Assembly: GCF_041261445.1 (NCBI RefSeq)
Contig: NZ_JBGCCU010000046.1
Location: 1 to 55,208 of the forward strand
Origin: Catenulispora sp. EB89
GTDB taxonomy: Bacteria; Actinomycetota; Actinomycetes; Streptomycetales; Catenulisporaceae
Reading direction: 5' to 3'
DNA length: 55,208 nt
The stretch's first letter is position 1. Every line of letters begins with the position of its first letter. The notes below the pieces were generated by a model. That model saw only the letters and a program-made list of their open reading frames with translations. It had not been told where the DNA came from and did not search any database. The position numbers and the translations under genes were made by a program. Below are positions 1 through 8,171 of the stretch, in pieces.

Positions 1-120
1 TGCGCATACCTCACAACGACGACATAGCGCGCCGGCTACTGCATGTCAGCGTGGCGCACCCCAGCGAAACTCCCGAGCCGAGAACTCTCTAGCCGGCGCA
101 GCAGCCCGCGGCTCCAGGTC

Positions 121-330
121 TCAGTCAGGGAACGAATACGCGTGCCATATGGCCCGCTCGGCGTCCTGCGGCGAGTCCTCCTGGTCGCGCCAGCGCCGGA
201 AGAACCGGTACGCCGCCAGCCAGTCCGGGAACTCCACCGGCAGCGCCCGCCATTTCGTGCCGTTGTCGTTGACGTACAGCATCGCGTCGATCATCTCCCG
301 TGGCAGTAGCCCTCCGGCCGACCGCCGAGG
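121..330 (-). pseudogene. IS5-like (DUF4096) transposase N-terminal remnant
   Basis: Read on the minus strand, about 63 codons ending at the TGA at 121 give PREMIDAMLYVNDNGTKWRAL followed by a Phe/Trp/Arg-rich stretch (FPDW, YRFFRRWRDQ). This is typical of the N-terminal helix-turn-helix region of IS5-type transposases. The preceding GGRPEG motif, normally directly upstream in this family, lies in another frame, so a frameshift sits near 305-312. No DDE catalytic part follows and no terminal repeats are visible, so this is a dead fragment. The rest of 1-458 shows nothing else I can name. Confidence 0.6.
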
Positions 331-458
331 TCCGCAGCCTCGATGGTGATGCCGCCAAGGTGAAGTGCCGAGGTGCTCAAGGGCGATTTCCTCATCGGGT
401 CGGGTTCAGATCGCGGGTGGGATGGATCCGGAGAATCGAAGCATGAGTCGAGCGATGG

Positions 459-1505
459 TCAGATGACGGGAACAGGGGGAGGTGCGAGCAGCGTGCGGTC
501 GCCGTCGAAGCCGCGGCTCAGCGCGGCCGCGACATCCTCGTGCGGGGTTCCCAGGCGTACCGCGCTGATCTCGTCCAGGTGTTGATAGTGCTGGTCGCCG
601 AGCTCGAGGTGGAGAGACCCGAGGTAGTCCTCTAGCTGCGTGAGGGTGCGGGGGCCGACGATCGGGATCAGCGCCGTCTGCGCGAGAGCGGTCCGGCGGC
701 GTAGCCAGGCCAGGGAGACCTGAAGCGCGCTGGCGCCGACCTCGTCGGCTATCGCCAGGACGGCGTCGACGACGGCGGTGCGCTGTGCGGTGGCCTCGAT
801 CACGTCGCCGCGAGCGGTGAGCCTGCCCTGTCCGCCCTGTCGGTACTTGCCGGTGAGCAGACCTCCGGCCAGCGGGGAGTACAGGGCCACGCCCAGGCCG
901 TGGGCCTGCGCCATGGGCAGCAGTTCCCGCTCGGCGGATCGTTCGGCCAGGCTGTATTCGGTCTGGATGCCGACCAGTGGAGCCTGAGCGCGCAGGTCTG
1001 CCCGGATCGCGGCGCCGGCGACCCGCCAGGCCGGGAAGTTCGACAGCCCGCCGTGCCGGATCTTGCCGGATCGGATCAGGTCGTCGAACGCGGCCAGGAT
1101 CTCCTCGACCGGGGTCGTTCCGTCGGGAAAGTGCGGCATGAAGACGTCCACGTAGTCGGTGTCCAGACGGCGCAAACTCGCCTCCAGGGAACGAATCATG
1201 ACCTTGCGGCCGTTGCCGGTGGTGCCGGGACGGGGCTCGGCCTGCCTGGTCCCGCCGTACTTGGTGATCACCACGAAGTCGTCGCGTCGGCCGCCGAGCA
1301 GCCCGCCGAGCACGGTTTCGGCCTGTCCGTCCTGGTAGAGGTTGGACGTGTCGAACGTGGTGCCGCCCGCGCCGACGAAGGCCTCGAAGATCTGCCGTGA
1401 GCCCTCGGGACCGGCGCCGGCGTCCGAGGTGGCGAAGTTCGCCGTCCCCAGCACGTACTCCGAGACTCGCAGTCCGGTCAGTCGGCCGAAGGTCTGATAG
1501 CGCAT
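459..1505 (-). CDS. Aldo/keto reductase
   Basis: A 348-residue cytoplasmic NAD(P)H-dependent oxidoreductase of the aldo/keto reductase (TIM barrel) superfamily. The catalytic tetrad is readable as Asp52 and Tyr57 (FDTSNLYQDG), Lys82 (VVITKYGG) and His125 (MPHFPDG). The SLEASLRRLDTDYVD helix and the SGKIRHGGLSNF segment are also family hallmarks. The length is normal. It is divergent from a TetR gene whose start is 74 bp away, so the TetR product is its likely regulator. The substrate cannot be told from sequence; xenobiotic carbonyls are common for such TetR-linked members. Confidence 0.9.
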   Translation of the reverse strand: MRYQTFGRLTGLRVSEYVLGTANFATSDAGAGPEGSRQIFEAFVGAGGTTFDTSNLYQDGQAETVLGGLLGGRRDDFVVITKYGGTRQAEPRPGTTGNGRKVMIRSLEASLRRLDTDYVDVFMPHFPDGTTPVEEILAAFDDLIRSGKIRHGGLSNFPAWRVAGAAIRADLRAQAPLVGIQTEYSLAERSAERELLPMAQAHGLGVALYSPLAGGLLTGKYRQGGQGRLTARGDVIEATAQRTAVVDAVLAIADEVGASALQVSLAWLRRRTALAQTALIPIVGPRTLTQLEDYLGSLHLELGDQHYQHLDEISAVRLGTPHEDVAAALSRGFDGDRTLLAPPPVPVI

Positions 1506-1556
1506 GGCGGCTCCTCAAAGTCGGTGTTGCGAGGTAGACTCCACGACAGTATCAAG

Positions 1557-1579
1557 AAAAACGAGGGGTCACTCTTTTT
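1557..1579. promoter_or_regulatory. Candidate TetR operator between the reductase and tetR
   Basis: An AT-rich imperfect inverted repeat, AAAAACGAG then gggtca then CTCTTTTT, sits directly before the tetR ATG in an otherwise GC-rich stretch. It lies in the 74-bp divergent promoter region, where autoregulatory TetR operators are normally found. GAGGGG inside it may also serve as the ribosome binding site. Assignment is by position and symmetry only. Confidence 0.4.
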
Positions 1580-2116
1580 ATGCCCAAGGTCAGCCAAGCA
1601 CACCTCGACGCCCGTCGCCGGCAGATCCTCGACGCCGCCCGCGCCCGCTTCGCCACCCACGGCTTCGCCCACACGTCCATGGCCGACATCGTCACCGAGT
1701 CCGGGCTCTCCAACGGAGCCATCTACCGGTACTTCACCAGCAAGGACGAGATCGTCATCGCCGTCTGCGAACAGGCAGCCGAAGCGCTCCCGCAGGCCCT
1801 GACCGCCGAGACTGTCGACGGCTTCCTCCAGCACGTGCGCACGATGGCGCGTGAGCAGGACCACGCCCGCCTGGTAGCCCAGATCTACGCCGAAGCGGCC
1901 GTCTCACCCCCGCTGGCAGCTCTCGTCCAACAACAGCTCGCCGAAAGGCGGGCCGCAGTCGCCGCGTTGATCCCCGACCGCCGCCGCGAGGATGCCGAAC
2001 AGATCGCCGAAGCGTTCGTGGCCCTCTGCAGCAGCTACAGCCAGCAGCTTGCCATCCGCGGTGATCTGGACCCCGCACCCTTCACTGCGGCGCTGATGGC
2101 GATCATCAAGGGATAG
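1580..2116 (+). CDS. TetR/AcrR family transcriptional regulator
   Basis: A 178-residue one-domain repressor. The N-terminal helix-turn-helix runs from about residue 10 to 55: RRQILDAARARFATHGFAHT, then SMADIVTESGLSNGAIYRYF, then the conserved SKDEIV. The C-terminal helical ligand domain (60-178) is unspecific, as usual. The ATG at 1580 has GAGGGG about 11 bases upstream. Divergent transcription from the aldo/keto reductase implies that it represses that gene and itself through the 74-bp intergenic region. The ligand is unknown. Confidence 0.9.
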   Translation: MPKVSQAHLDARRRQILDAARARFATHGFAHTSMADIVTESGLSNGAIYRYFTSKDEIVIAVCEQAAEALPQALTAETVDGFLQHVRTMAREQDHARLVAQIYAEAAVSPPLAALVQQQLAERRAAVAALIPDRRREDAEQIAEAFVALCSSYSQQLAIRGDLDPAPFTAALMAIIKG

Positions 2117-2223
2117 CAAAGTCTCGCTGATGATCGACCGGCCTACCACCTCGACACTGCGACGATCGACGGCATCTCATACCTTCAGAAACAGGCTAAT
2201 TCCCGGACTCGGATCCCATCCTT

Positions 2224-3330
2224 TTAACGCGCTTCGCTCAGTGCCACCAGAGTGCGCAGGACCTCCGCCGGGGACGGCAGGGCCTGGTTGTGCTCCCGAA
2301 CTGCTTGTGCTGCCTGCCGGAAGGCCGGGTTGCCCAGCACCTCCTGCGCTGCGGCTCCGGCGTCGGCAGGGTCGGTGATGACTCGGGCCGCGCCCAACTT
2401 CTCGGCCCGGGCGGCGTTGATGGGATGGTCGGCGGCGACCGGGCGGATCACCATGGGCGATCCGGAAGCGAGCGTGCTGAGTACGGTCCCGGTGCCGCCC
2501 GCCGACACCACCAGGTCCGCTTCGGGAAGGATGCGCGCCAGCGGTACGAATCCCACATGACGAACGTTCGGTGCCTGGGCAGTCTCATCGTCCGCCGATC
2601 CGGTGACCAGGACGTTGAAGCCGGCCTTCGCCACCGACCGGACGAACTCCCGTTCCATGTCACGGTCCTGGAACGTCGTGCCCAGCGTGATCAGAACCCG
2701 GAGACCGGGCCGATCGAACACCGGGGACTCGTAGACCGCGTCGGCGCGGTCGTACGGCGTGATCCGGACCGGCACGCGGTCCTGCGCCAGCGGCGCGCCG
2801 TCGCCGTGCAGCAGGTCCGGATACGGATCGACGTACGCCAGCCGGCGGGTCCCGGTCAGCCCGCGCTGTGCGAGCTGGGACGCCCACCGCTCGTCGAGGG
2901 CCTGCGCAAACTGGGGAGGCATGCCGCCGGCGATTCCGTGGACCGCCCACGGTACCTTCAGCCTGGCCGCGACCGCGGGGCCGACGTAGTCCAGCGCGTC
3001 ACAGACGATGAGTCCGGGGCCGAACTCGTCGGCGCGCATGCACGCCTCGTCGAAGGTCAGGTCGACGCGGGTGCCGGCGAACATCTCCGCCGCCTCGGGC
3101 CCCACTCCGGCCCAGCGCCTGCCGAGCCGCTTGACCGTCTCCGCGGCATTGACCTCCATGGACGGCCCGGCGGCCAGCACCTCGAACGGTGCCAGCAGCC
3201 CTTTGAGGTCACCGGACGTCAGGATGACGACCTCGTGACCGTCGGCGGCGGCCGCGGCGGCCATCGGCGTCAGAGGCAGCACGTGCCCGGCGACGGGAAC
3301 AGCGCTGAAGAGGATACGCATAAGAACCAC
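2224..3330 (-). CDS. GT1-family (macrolide-type) glycosyltransferase
   Basis: A 368-residue GT-B fold transferase of the MGT/antibiotic glycosyltransferase type. The N-terminal acceptor half begins RILFSAVPVAGHVLPLTPMA, with the conserved His of AGHVLPL. The C-terminal donor half holds VLITLGTTF and the nucleotide-sugar signature around SAGGTGTVLSTLASGSPMV with a following D-H-P-I-N-A. It probably moves a hexose from a nucleotide sugar to a hydrophobic small molecule in the cytosol. The start is GTG at 3330 or, equally plausible, ATG at 3321. It stands alone, with a LuxR gene upstream on the same strand and a triple 14-bp repeat in its promoter region. Confidence 0.85.
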   Translation of the reverse strand: MVLMRILFSAVPVAGHVLPLTPMAAAAAADGHEVVILTSGDLKGLLAPFEVLAAGPSMEVNAAETVKRLGRRWAGVGPEAAEMFAGTRVDLTFDEACMRADEFGPGLIVCDALDYVGPAVAARLKVPWAVHGIAGGMPPQFAQALDERWASQLAQRGLTGTRRLAYVDPYPDLLHGDGAPLAQDRVPVRITPYDRADAVYESPVFDRPGLRVLITLGTTFQDRDMEREFVRSVAKAGFNVLVTGSADDETAQAPNVRHVGFVPLARILPEADLVVSAGGTGTVLSTLASGSPMVIRPVAADHPINAARAEKLGAARVITDPADAGAAAQEVLGNPAFRQAAQAVREHNQALPSPAEVLRTLVALSEAR

Positions 3331-3356
3331 TCACTACCTGTTCTGTGGCTGTCGAA

Positions 3357-3398
3357 TTCTGAGATACGTGTTCTGAAATATGAGTTCTGAGATACGGG
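3357..3398. repeat. Three tandem 14-bp repeats upstream of the glycosyltransferase gene
   Basis: TTCTGAGATACGTG (3357-3370), TTCTGAAATATGAG (3371-3384) and TTCTGAGATACGGG (3385-3398) are exactly adjacent. A weaker fourth match (TTCTGTGGCTGTCG) starts at 3341. They are AT-rich against a GC-rich background and lie 27-68 bp before the glycosyltransferase start, where an activator or repressor would bind. The neighbouring LuxR regulator is the obvious candidate, but that is inference. Confidence 0.75.
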
Positions 3399-3504
3399 CG
3401 AACCGGGCAAGATCCTTGCCCGGACAAGGGCGAGCTACCGGCCGCTGCCGCGTACCTTCCGCCATGGAAGCCACCATGCCGGGCGCAGGATCGCGGGGGT
3501 ATCC

Positions 3505-4578
3505 CTAAGGTGTGGGATCGTCGGCAGCGCCGGACAGCGCGGCGGCGAGCGCCCCGCGTGACGAGACGCCGACCTTGCCGTAGATCGCCTTGAGATGGTC
3601 CGCCACCGTGTAGCGGGTGATGAACAGGGCCTCGGCGATGTCCGGGTTCGTCAGCCCGGTCACGACCAGGGCGGCGACCTCGCGCTCCCGGTCGGAGAGC
3701 CGGTGAGCGCGCATGATCAGGTGCTGGAGATCGCCTCGACGAGCCGGCTCGATCGTGACCGTGACGGCCCCGGGCCCCAAGGCCGGCGACTGCGACAGCG
3801 GGGCGGCACGCAGCAGCAGCCAGGTGCCGTCTGTCGCGCGGATGCGCAGTCGAGGTGACCGGCGATCCGGCGTGGCGCGTTCGAGGTCGCCGGGCGTGAC
3901 CCGTTCGAGCAGGGCGTAGAGGAAGCCGGGAAGGGGGTCGCCGCCCGGAACCGGGCGGGGCAGCCGCGAGAGCCAGCGGTCCGCGGCCGGCGTGGACGCG
4001 ATGAGACGGCGGTCGTGGTCGAACACGATCGTGCCCAGCTCGTCACCGCTCGGGGGTGCGCCGGCGGGTTCGAGCGCGGCGCGGCGCAGCCTGTGCGCCA
4101 AGACCGGGACACTCTGTCCCACGGCGAAGGCGTCCTCCGCCGTGAAATGCGGATCAGAGCGCTCGCGGTAGAGGTGGAGCATGCCCCAGCAGGCACCCCC
4201 GGCGGTGAGCGCGAGAGACAGGCTGTCGCCCAGCCCGGCGGGACCGGCGATCTCCGACCAGTACCGATCGCGGGCCAGGTCGCCGCCGGTACTCACGCTC
4301 GTCGCGGTGAACCCGCGTTCGGCCAGCGTCGTGAGGTCGCGCGACGTGGGCCACGACCGGTGCAGCAACCGCTGGTGCCGCCCGACCACCGGATTGTCCG
4401 AAATAGCCCAGGACGGGAGCCACGTAGCGGGATCGACGCTGGTCCAGCACATCGAGCCGAAGCCGACGATCCGGCGCAGCGCGTCCACAACGGACCATTG
4501 GAACTCGACACCGGACACGCTCGCCCCCGCCAACTGCTCGATCGTGCTTCTGGCACGCGCGGCAGTCGAGTAGGCCAT
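3505..4578 (-). CDS. LuxR family transcriptional regulator with GAF-like sensor region
   Basis: A 357-residue regulator with a C-terminal LuxR/GerE helix-turn-helix at about residues 292-347: [20 protein letters not shown] then [20 protein letters not shown]. The N-terminal part (about 15-170) reads as a GAF-like sensor ([19 protein letters not shown]), and a middle segment resembles a PAS-like fold. No receiver Asp or autoinducer domain is visible. It lies 174 bp upstream of the glycosyltransferase on the same strand and may control it. Start at ATG 4578. Confidence 0.85.
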   Translation of the reverse strand: MAYSTAARARSTIEQLAGASVSGVEFQWSVVDALRRIVGFGSMCWTSVDPATWLPSWAISDNPVVGRHQRLLHRSWPTSRDLTTLAERGFTATSVSTGGDLARDRYWSEIAGPAGLGDSLSLALTAGGACWGMLHLYRERSDPHFTAEDAFAVGQSVPVLAHRLRRAALEPAGAPPSGDELGTIVFDHDRRLIASTPAADRWLSRLPRPVPGGDPLPGFLYALLERVTPGDLERATPDRRSPRLRIRATDGTWLLLRAAPLSQSPALGPGAVTVTIEPARRGDLQHLIMRAHRLSDREREVAALVVTGLTNPDIAEALFITRYTVADHLKAIYGKVGVSSRGALAAALSGAADDPTP

Positions 4579-4687
4579 GTGGAGATCCTACGATTTCGAA
4601 CGATCCCGTGGCCCCAATGCTCCGGACGGCCCGACTTCCGTAGCAACGACGGGGTGCAGAACGGCCTCGTGAAGGAGTTCGAGTCGC

Positions 4688-4948
4688 TGGGAGGCTGACC
4701 GCGTCGGCACCGGGCCTGTACCCGCGCGGTCAGCTCAGCCATGGCGAACGGTTTGACGAGGTAGTCGTCGGCTCCGTTTTCGAAGCCTGACACTCGGTCT
4801 TCGACGGTGCTGAAGGAGGTGAGCATCAGCACCAGGGCCGTGTGTCCGCGAGCCGTTCCGCGAGATCGACCACGCAGCCGGCCGCGCGCAGACCGTCGAC
4901 GATCAGCGGCGCGAGTCCGGGATCGTCTTCCGCCACGAGCACCCGCAC
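4688..4948 (-). pseudogene. Response regulator receiver domain, internally deleted and frameshifted
   Basis: From a GTG at 4948 the minus strand reads [20 protein letters not shown] up to about LAERLADTR, the start of an OmpR-type receiver with its acidic pair. After a frame change at about 4832-4840 it resumes as [28 protein letters not shown] and [14 protein letters not shown], the second half with the conserved Lys. The stretch between, about 30-40 residues that should carry the phosphorylated Asp, is missing. The DNA-binding domain is not recognisable after about 4690. It starts 32 bp after the GH18 stop codon. No partner kinase is nearby. Confidence 0.75.
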
Positions 4949-4979
4949 GGCGGCTCCAGTCCTCGCGACCGGGAAGGTG

Positions 4980-7007
4980 CTACGGCTGGATCTGGTCCGA
5001 GAGTGCGAGGTCCCAGACCGCGAGGCCGTGGATCTGCTCGTTCGCGGCCATGGTGCGGCGCAGAGCGAAGGATCGGGCGTCGGACCACCAAAGGACGGTG
5101 CCGTCGGACAGCGTCGCGGTCCACTCCCCGGCGGCGTCGTCGAATTGGGCGGTGGCGCCGTCGGCGGCGACGAGGTCGCGCGCGGCCTGGTCGCTGACCT
5201 GGGTCGCGGCGCCGCCGGCCGGCCAGGAGTAGCCGTATCCTGCGACGCCCAGGTCCACCTTGGCGGCCGGGACCTGGCTGACGAGTGCGTCCAGGCCCTG
5301 CTGCTGCCAGGACAGCGAGCCGACCGGGCCGGGGTCCGAGGCCTGGGTGTGCTGGTCGTAGGCCATCAGCACCAGGTGGTCGACGACCTGGCCGAGGGCC
5401 GGCAGGTCGTATCCGAGGGCTGCGTATTCGTCCGCGCTCTGGCCGTTCATCAGGTCCAGGCTGACGGTCTTGCCGGCCGGCAGCGCCTGCTTCAGCGCGG
5501 TCATGAAGGCCGTGAGCCCTGCGGTGTCCCGGGCCTGCAGGGACTCCATGTCGATGGTGACGCCGTCCCAGCCCTGGGAGGTGACCGCGTTGGTGAGGGT
5601 GGCGACCACGGTGTCGATGTTGGTCTGGTTGCTCAGCAGGTTGTAGGCGGCCTGCTCGTCGAAGTCCCCGATGCTCTGGCTGAAGTTGCCGGCCAGGAAC
5701 TCGGCTGGGAGGCCGTCGGCGTGTGCGGCGGCCAGCTGGTTCTGTGCGGCACTGCTGGGTTGACCGACGCTTGTCCCGTCGGCGGTGATGTTGACACCGT
5801 CGGCGCCGACGGAGCCGAGGGCGCCGGCACTGGCGTCGATGAGCGAGGTGGCGTCGCCCTCTTCCTGATAGCCGACCACCGGCAGGCCGGTGACGGCGGA
5901 GGCGGACGAGGAGGCTTTGGCAGCGGGGAGGAACCAGGGGTTGCCGCCGCCGAGCGACCACACCGAGACCTTGGTGACGCCCAGATCGGTGAGGACTTTC
6001 AGCTTGGCGGTCAGGGAAGCGCTGTCGACGTAGTCGTAGAGGACCCCGCCGGAGGTCCAGCGGATCTCGCCCGAGGAGGGGTCGCGGCGTGCGGCGATGA
6101 CGGCGGGGCCGGAGGAGAAGCCGGGGCTGCTCTTCATGTCGCTGAACTGGACGTTGCCGGTGACCGCGTTCAGGTCGCAGGGGTCCAGGGCGTGGTAGCC
6201 GTAGGACGGGAGCCCGATGACCAACCGGGAGTGGTCCGGGACTTTGCTCTGGGCGTAGGTGGTGACCTGCTTGAGCCAGCCGTACGGCGTGATCGGCAGG
6301 CAGCGGGCGCCGGGCTGGGTGTCGAACTCCTCGTCGTAGGCCATGATCACGAGCTCGTCGACGCCGGTCGCCGAGACCTGCGCGTAGTCGTAGAACGTGG
6401 CGTCGGCGGTCATTGCCGGGGCGTCTACCTGCAGCCGCTTGCCGTGGGCGTGCAACGAGGTCGCGAGCTGGGTCAGGAACTTCTTGTAGTTCGTGAAGTC
6501 CGCCGGCGACCAGGACCAGTAGTCCTCCAGGTCCACGTCGACGCCGGACAGGCCGTTGCCGACGATCAGCGAAGTGAGCTGCGAGACGGCCTTGGACCGG
6601 TTGCCGGAGCTGCTGACCAGCGCGTGGACGTCGGCGGTCGTCATCCCCGAGATGGTCGGGTACTGATACGCCGAGTGAGCCTTCACACTGGCGACGTTCG
6701 CCGCGCTGTAGGCGTTGCACAGCCCTGAGGCCGCGGTCTCCAGCTTGACCGAGCCGTTCGACTGCACGGACCAGTACTCAGGCTTGAGCGCGCCGTTCAG
6801 GACGCGGTTGTCGGCGTACTCCTGCGGCGCCGAGCAGGTGGAGTCGCCGGGGGAGCCGGGATACAGCCAGGTCTGCAACTGCACGCCGGCGGTCGGCGCG
6901 GCGGGCTTCGGCTTGGAGACGGCCGCCATGGCGGGCACGGTCGTCGCGACGATTCCCGCCGCCGCACAGGCGGTCAGGATGGTGAGCGGTCTTGTTCGGC
7001 GAAGCAT
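4980..7007 (-). CDS. Secreted protein with two GH18 (chitinase-like) domains
   Basis: A 675-residue exported protein. Signal peptide residues 1-28 (RRTRPLTILTACAAAGIVA, cleavage near AMA-A). First GH18 domain about 40-365, with the catalytic DVDLE at 157-161 (Glu161) and IMAYDEE. Second GH18 domain about 373-675, with DGVTIDMES (Glu488) and VLMAYDQH, a YaaH-like form. In the second motif the middle Asp of the usual D-x-x-D-x-D-x-E is Thr, so only the outer Asp, inner Asp and Glu remain. Likely hydrolyses or binds chitin or peptidoglycan-like beta-1,4-GlcNAc polymers. It is downstream of a GntR regulator and back-to-back with a sugar importer. Confidence 0.88.
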   Translation of the reverse strand: MLRRTRPLTILTACAAAGIVATTVPAMAAVSKPKPAAPTAGVQLQTWLYPGSPGDSTCSAPQEYADNRVLNGALKPEYWSVQSNGSVKLETAASGLCNAYSAANVASVKAHSAYQYPTISGMTTADVHALVSSSGNRSKAVSQLTSLIVGNGLSGVDVDLEDYWSWSPADFTNYKKFLTQLATSLHAHGKRLQVDAPAMTADATFYDYAQVSATGVDELVIMAYDEEFDTQPGARCLPITPYGWLKQVTTYAQSKVPDHSRLVIGLPSYGYHALDPCDLNAVTGNVQFSDMKSSPGFSSGPAVIAARRDPSSGEIRWTSGGVLYDYVDSASLTAKLKVLTDLGVTKVSVWSLGGGNPWFLPAAKASSSASAVTGLPVVGYQEEGDATSLIDASAGALGSVGADGVNITADGTSVGQPSSAAQNQLAAAHADGLPAEFLAGNFSQSIGDFDEQAAYNLLSNQTNIDTVVATLTNAVTSQGWDGVTIDMESLQARDTAGLTAFMTALKQALPAGKTVSLDLMNGQSADEYAALGYDLPALGQVVDHLVLMAYDQHTQASDPGPVGSLSWQQQGLDALVSQVPAAKVDLGVAGYGYSWPAGGAATQVSDQAARDLVAADGATAQFDDAAGEWTATLSDGTVLWWSDARSFALRRTMAANEQIHGLAVWDLALSDQIQP

Positions 7008-7037
7008 GTGTCCTCCGGAAAGCGTGACTGATCACCA

Positions 7038-7057
7038 CGCGGACCGGGTGGTCCGCG
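7038..7057. promoter_or_regulatory. Perfect 8-bp inverted repeat before the GH18 gene
   Basis: CGCGGACC-gggt-GGTCCGCG is perfectly symmetric. It sits 31 bp upstream of the GH18 start and 81 bp past the GntR stop, both on the minus strand. It could be an operator (GGTCC half-sites in the GH18 promoter) or the terminator of the GntR gene; the sequence alone does not decide. The rest of 7008-7137 is GC-rich and featureless. Confidence 0.45.
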
Positions 7058-7137
7058 CGGGGCGTGGCGGTGGTTCCGGTGGTGCCTGTTGTGCCTGCGG
7101 GTGCGCGGACCGCCGCGCTGACCGCCGCGCCGACTGC

Positions 7138-7974
7138 TCAGCCGGACCAGTAGGAGTCCAGGACCAGCGTGTCGGCGCCGGGGACGGCCGAGGCCGTCGA
7201 CCAGGAGCCGCCCAGCACCCGGCCGCCGCTGCCGTCGTCGTCGGCGGCCAGCGACAGCTGCGTCACGATGCGGTAGCGGTCACCGCGGTACACCGAGTGC
7301 GTGAACTCCACGACTCGGCCCTCGGTGTCGGCGGTCGCCCGCTCGAACAGCAGCGCCGGGGTGTGGACCGGCACTCCCAGCAGTTCGGCTTCGGCGGTGT
7401 CGACGACGGTCGGTTCGATGATCTGCGTGGCGGTGGCCAGCCCGATCCCGTACCGCTGTCCCAGGATCTGGTAGAACGAGCCGGTCTCAAGGTCCTGAGG
7501 AGTCAGTCCGGGCACGAGGACGGCCGGCACGTGCAGGGTGTCGACCGACATCGGGTCCCCGTCGGCCAGCCGCAGCCTGGTGATGCGCAGGACCGGTTCG
7601 GCCGGCGACACGTTCAGGCGTCGGCTGATCCGGGCTCCGGCCGCGACGGCTTGGAAGTCCACCATCCTGCTGGTCCAGACCCCGTCCACGCCGCCGACGG
7701 CCAGCGGTCGGCCGGGAGCGGTGGCCGGGGCGCCCAGGCGCTGGGCCACCTTGGCCTTGGCCACGAAGACTCCGCGACCGTGCTCCCTGACCAGCAGGCC
7801 GTCGCGGACCAGGTCGTCGACGACCGAGCGCAGCGTCGGGCGGGACACCGAGAGCTCGTCGCTCAGCTGGCGCTCGCCGGGGATCGCCCGGCCCGGGCCG
7901 TACTCGTCGACCAGGTCCAGCAGGTGTCCGCGGATGCGCTCGCGTTTCTGCCAGCGGCTCTCGCCCACGTTCAT
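7138..7974 (-). CDS. GntR family (HutC/UTRA) repressor
   Basis: A 278-residue regulator. The winged helix-turn-helix lies at residues 10-75 (RERIRGHLLDLVDEYGPGRA, IPGERQLSDELSVSRPTLRS, VREHGRGVFVA). The UTRA effector domain lies at about 105-265 (PVLRITRLRLADGDPMSVDT, FYQILGQRYGI, ALLFERATAD). UTRA proteins of the DasR/NagR type sense phosphorylated sugars. Its position between the GH18 gene (same strand) and the divergent importer/GH4/kinase operon suggests it represses both until a sugar phosphate appears. The effector is not known. Confidence 0.9.
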   Translation of the reverse strand: MNVGESRWQKRERIRGHLLDLVDEYGPGRAIPGERQLSDELSVSRPTLRSVVDDLVRDGLLVREHGRGVFVAKAKVAQRLGAPATAPGRPLAVGGVDGVWTSRMVDFQAVAAGARISRRLNVSPAEPVLRITRLRLADGDPMSVDTLHVPAVLVPGLTPQDLETGSFYQILGQRYGIGLATATQIIEPTVVDTAEAELLGVPVHTPALLFERATADTEGRVVEFTHSVYRGDRYRIVTQLSLAADDDGSGGRVLGGSWSTASAVPGADTLVLDSYWSG

Positions 7975-8033
7975 CGGTGCTCGGTTCCCTCTCTGTCCGT
8001 CGTTCCGCCACTAGTGATCCGGAACCCTTGACG

Positions 8034-8071
8034 TTGACCAAATAATGACCCACGATAAGCCCACTGGTCAA
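8034..8071. promoter_or_regulatory. Candidate GntR operator: TTGACCA / TGGTCAA inverted repeat
   Basis: TTGACCA at 8034-8040 and TGGTCAA at 8065-8071 form a perfect 7-bp inverted pair. Their centres are 31 bp apart, about three helical turns. The region is AT-rich and lies in the 197-bp divergent space between the GntR gene and the binding-protein gene. Extra half-sites (TGACC at 8046-8050, TGGTTGGT at 8072-8079) are nearby. The TGGTC/GACCA core is that of known UTRA-regulator sites; binding is inferred. Confidence 0.5.
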
Positions 8072-8171
8072 TGGTTGGTAAGTTTTCGGCCCTGGATGTG
8101 GCCGTGGTCCGCCATAGATGACCCGAATCCATACCACTTCTGTTCCACCCATCCCTGGGTCGGAGGCCCCC

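Noticed and set aside
4842-6728. Long plus-strand open frame (628 codons)
   Set aside because: It is the antisense of the tandem GH18 gene, Val/Gly/Asp-rich with no domain; a by-product of high third-position GC.
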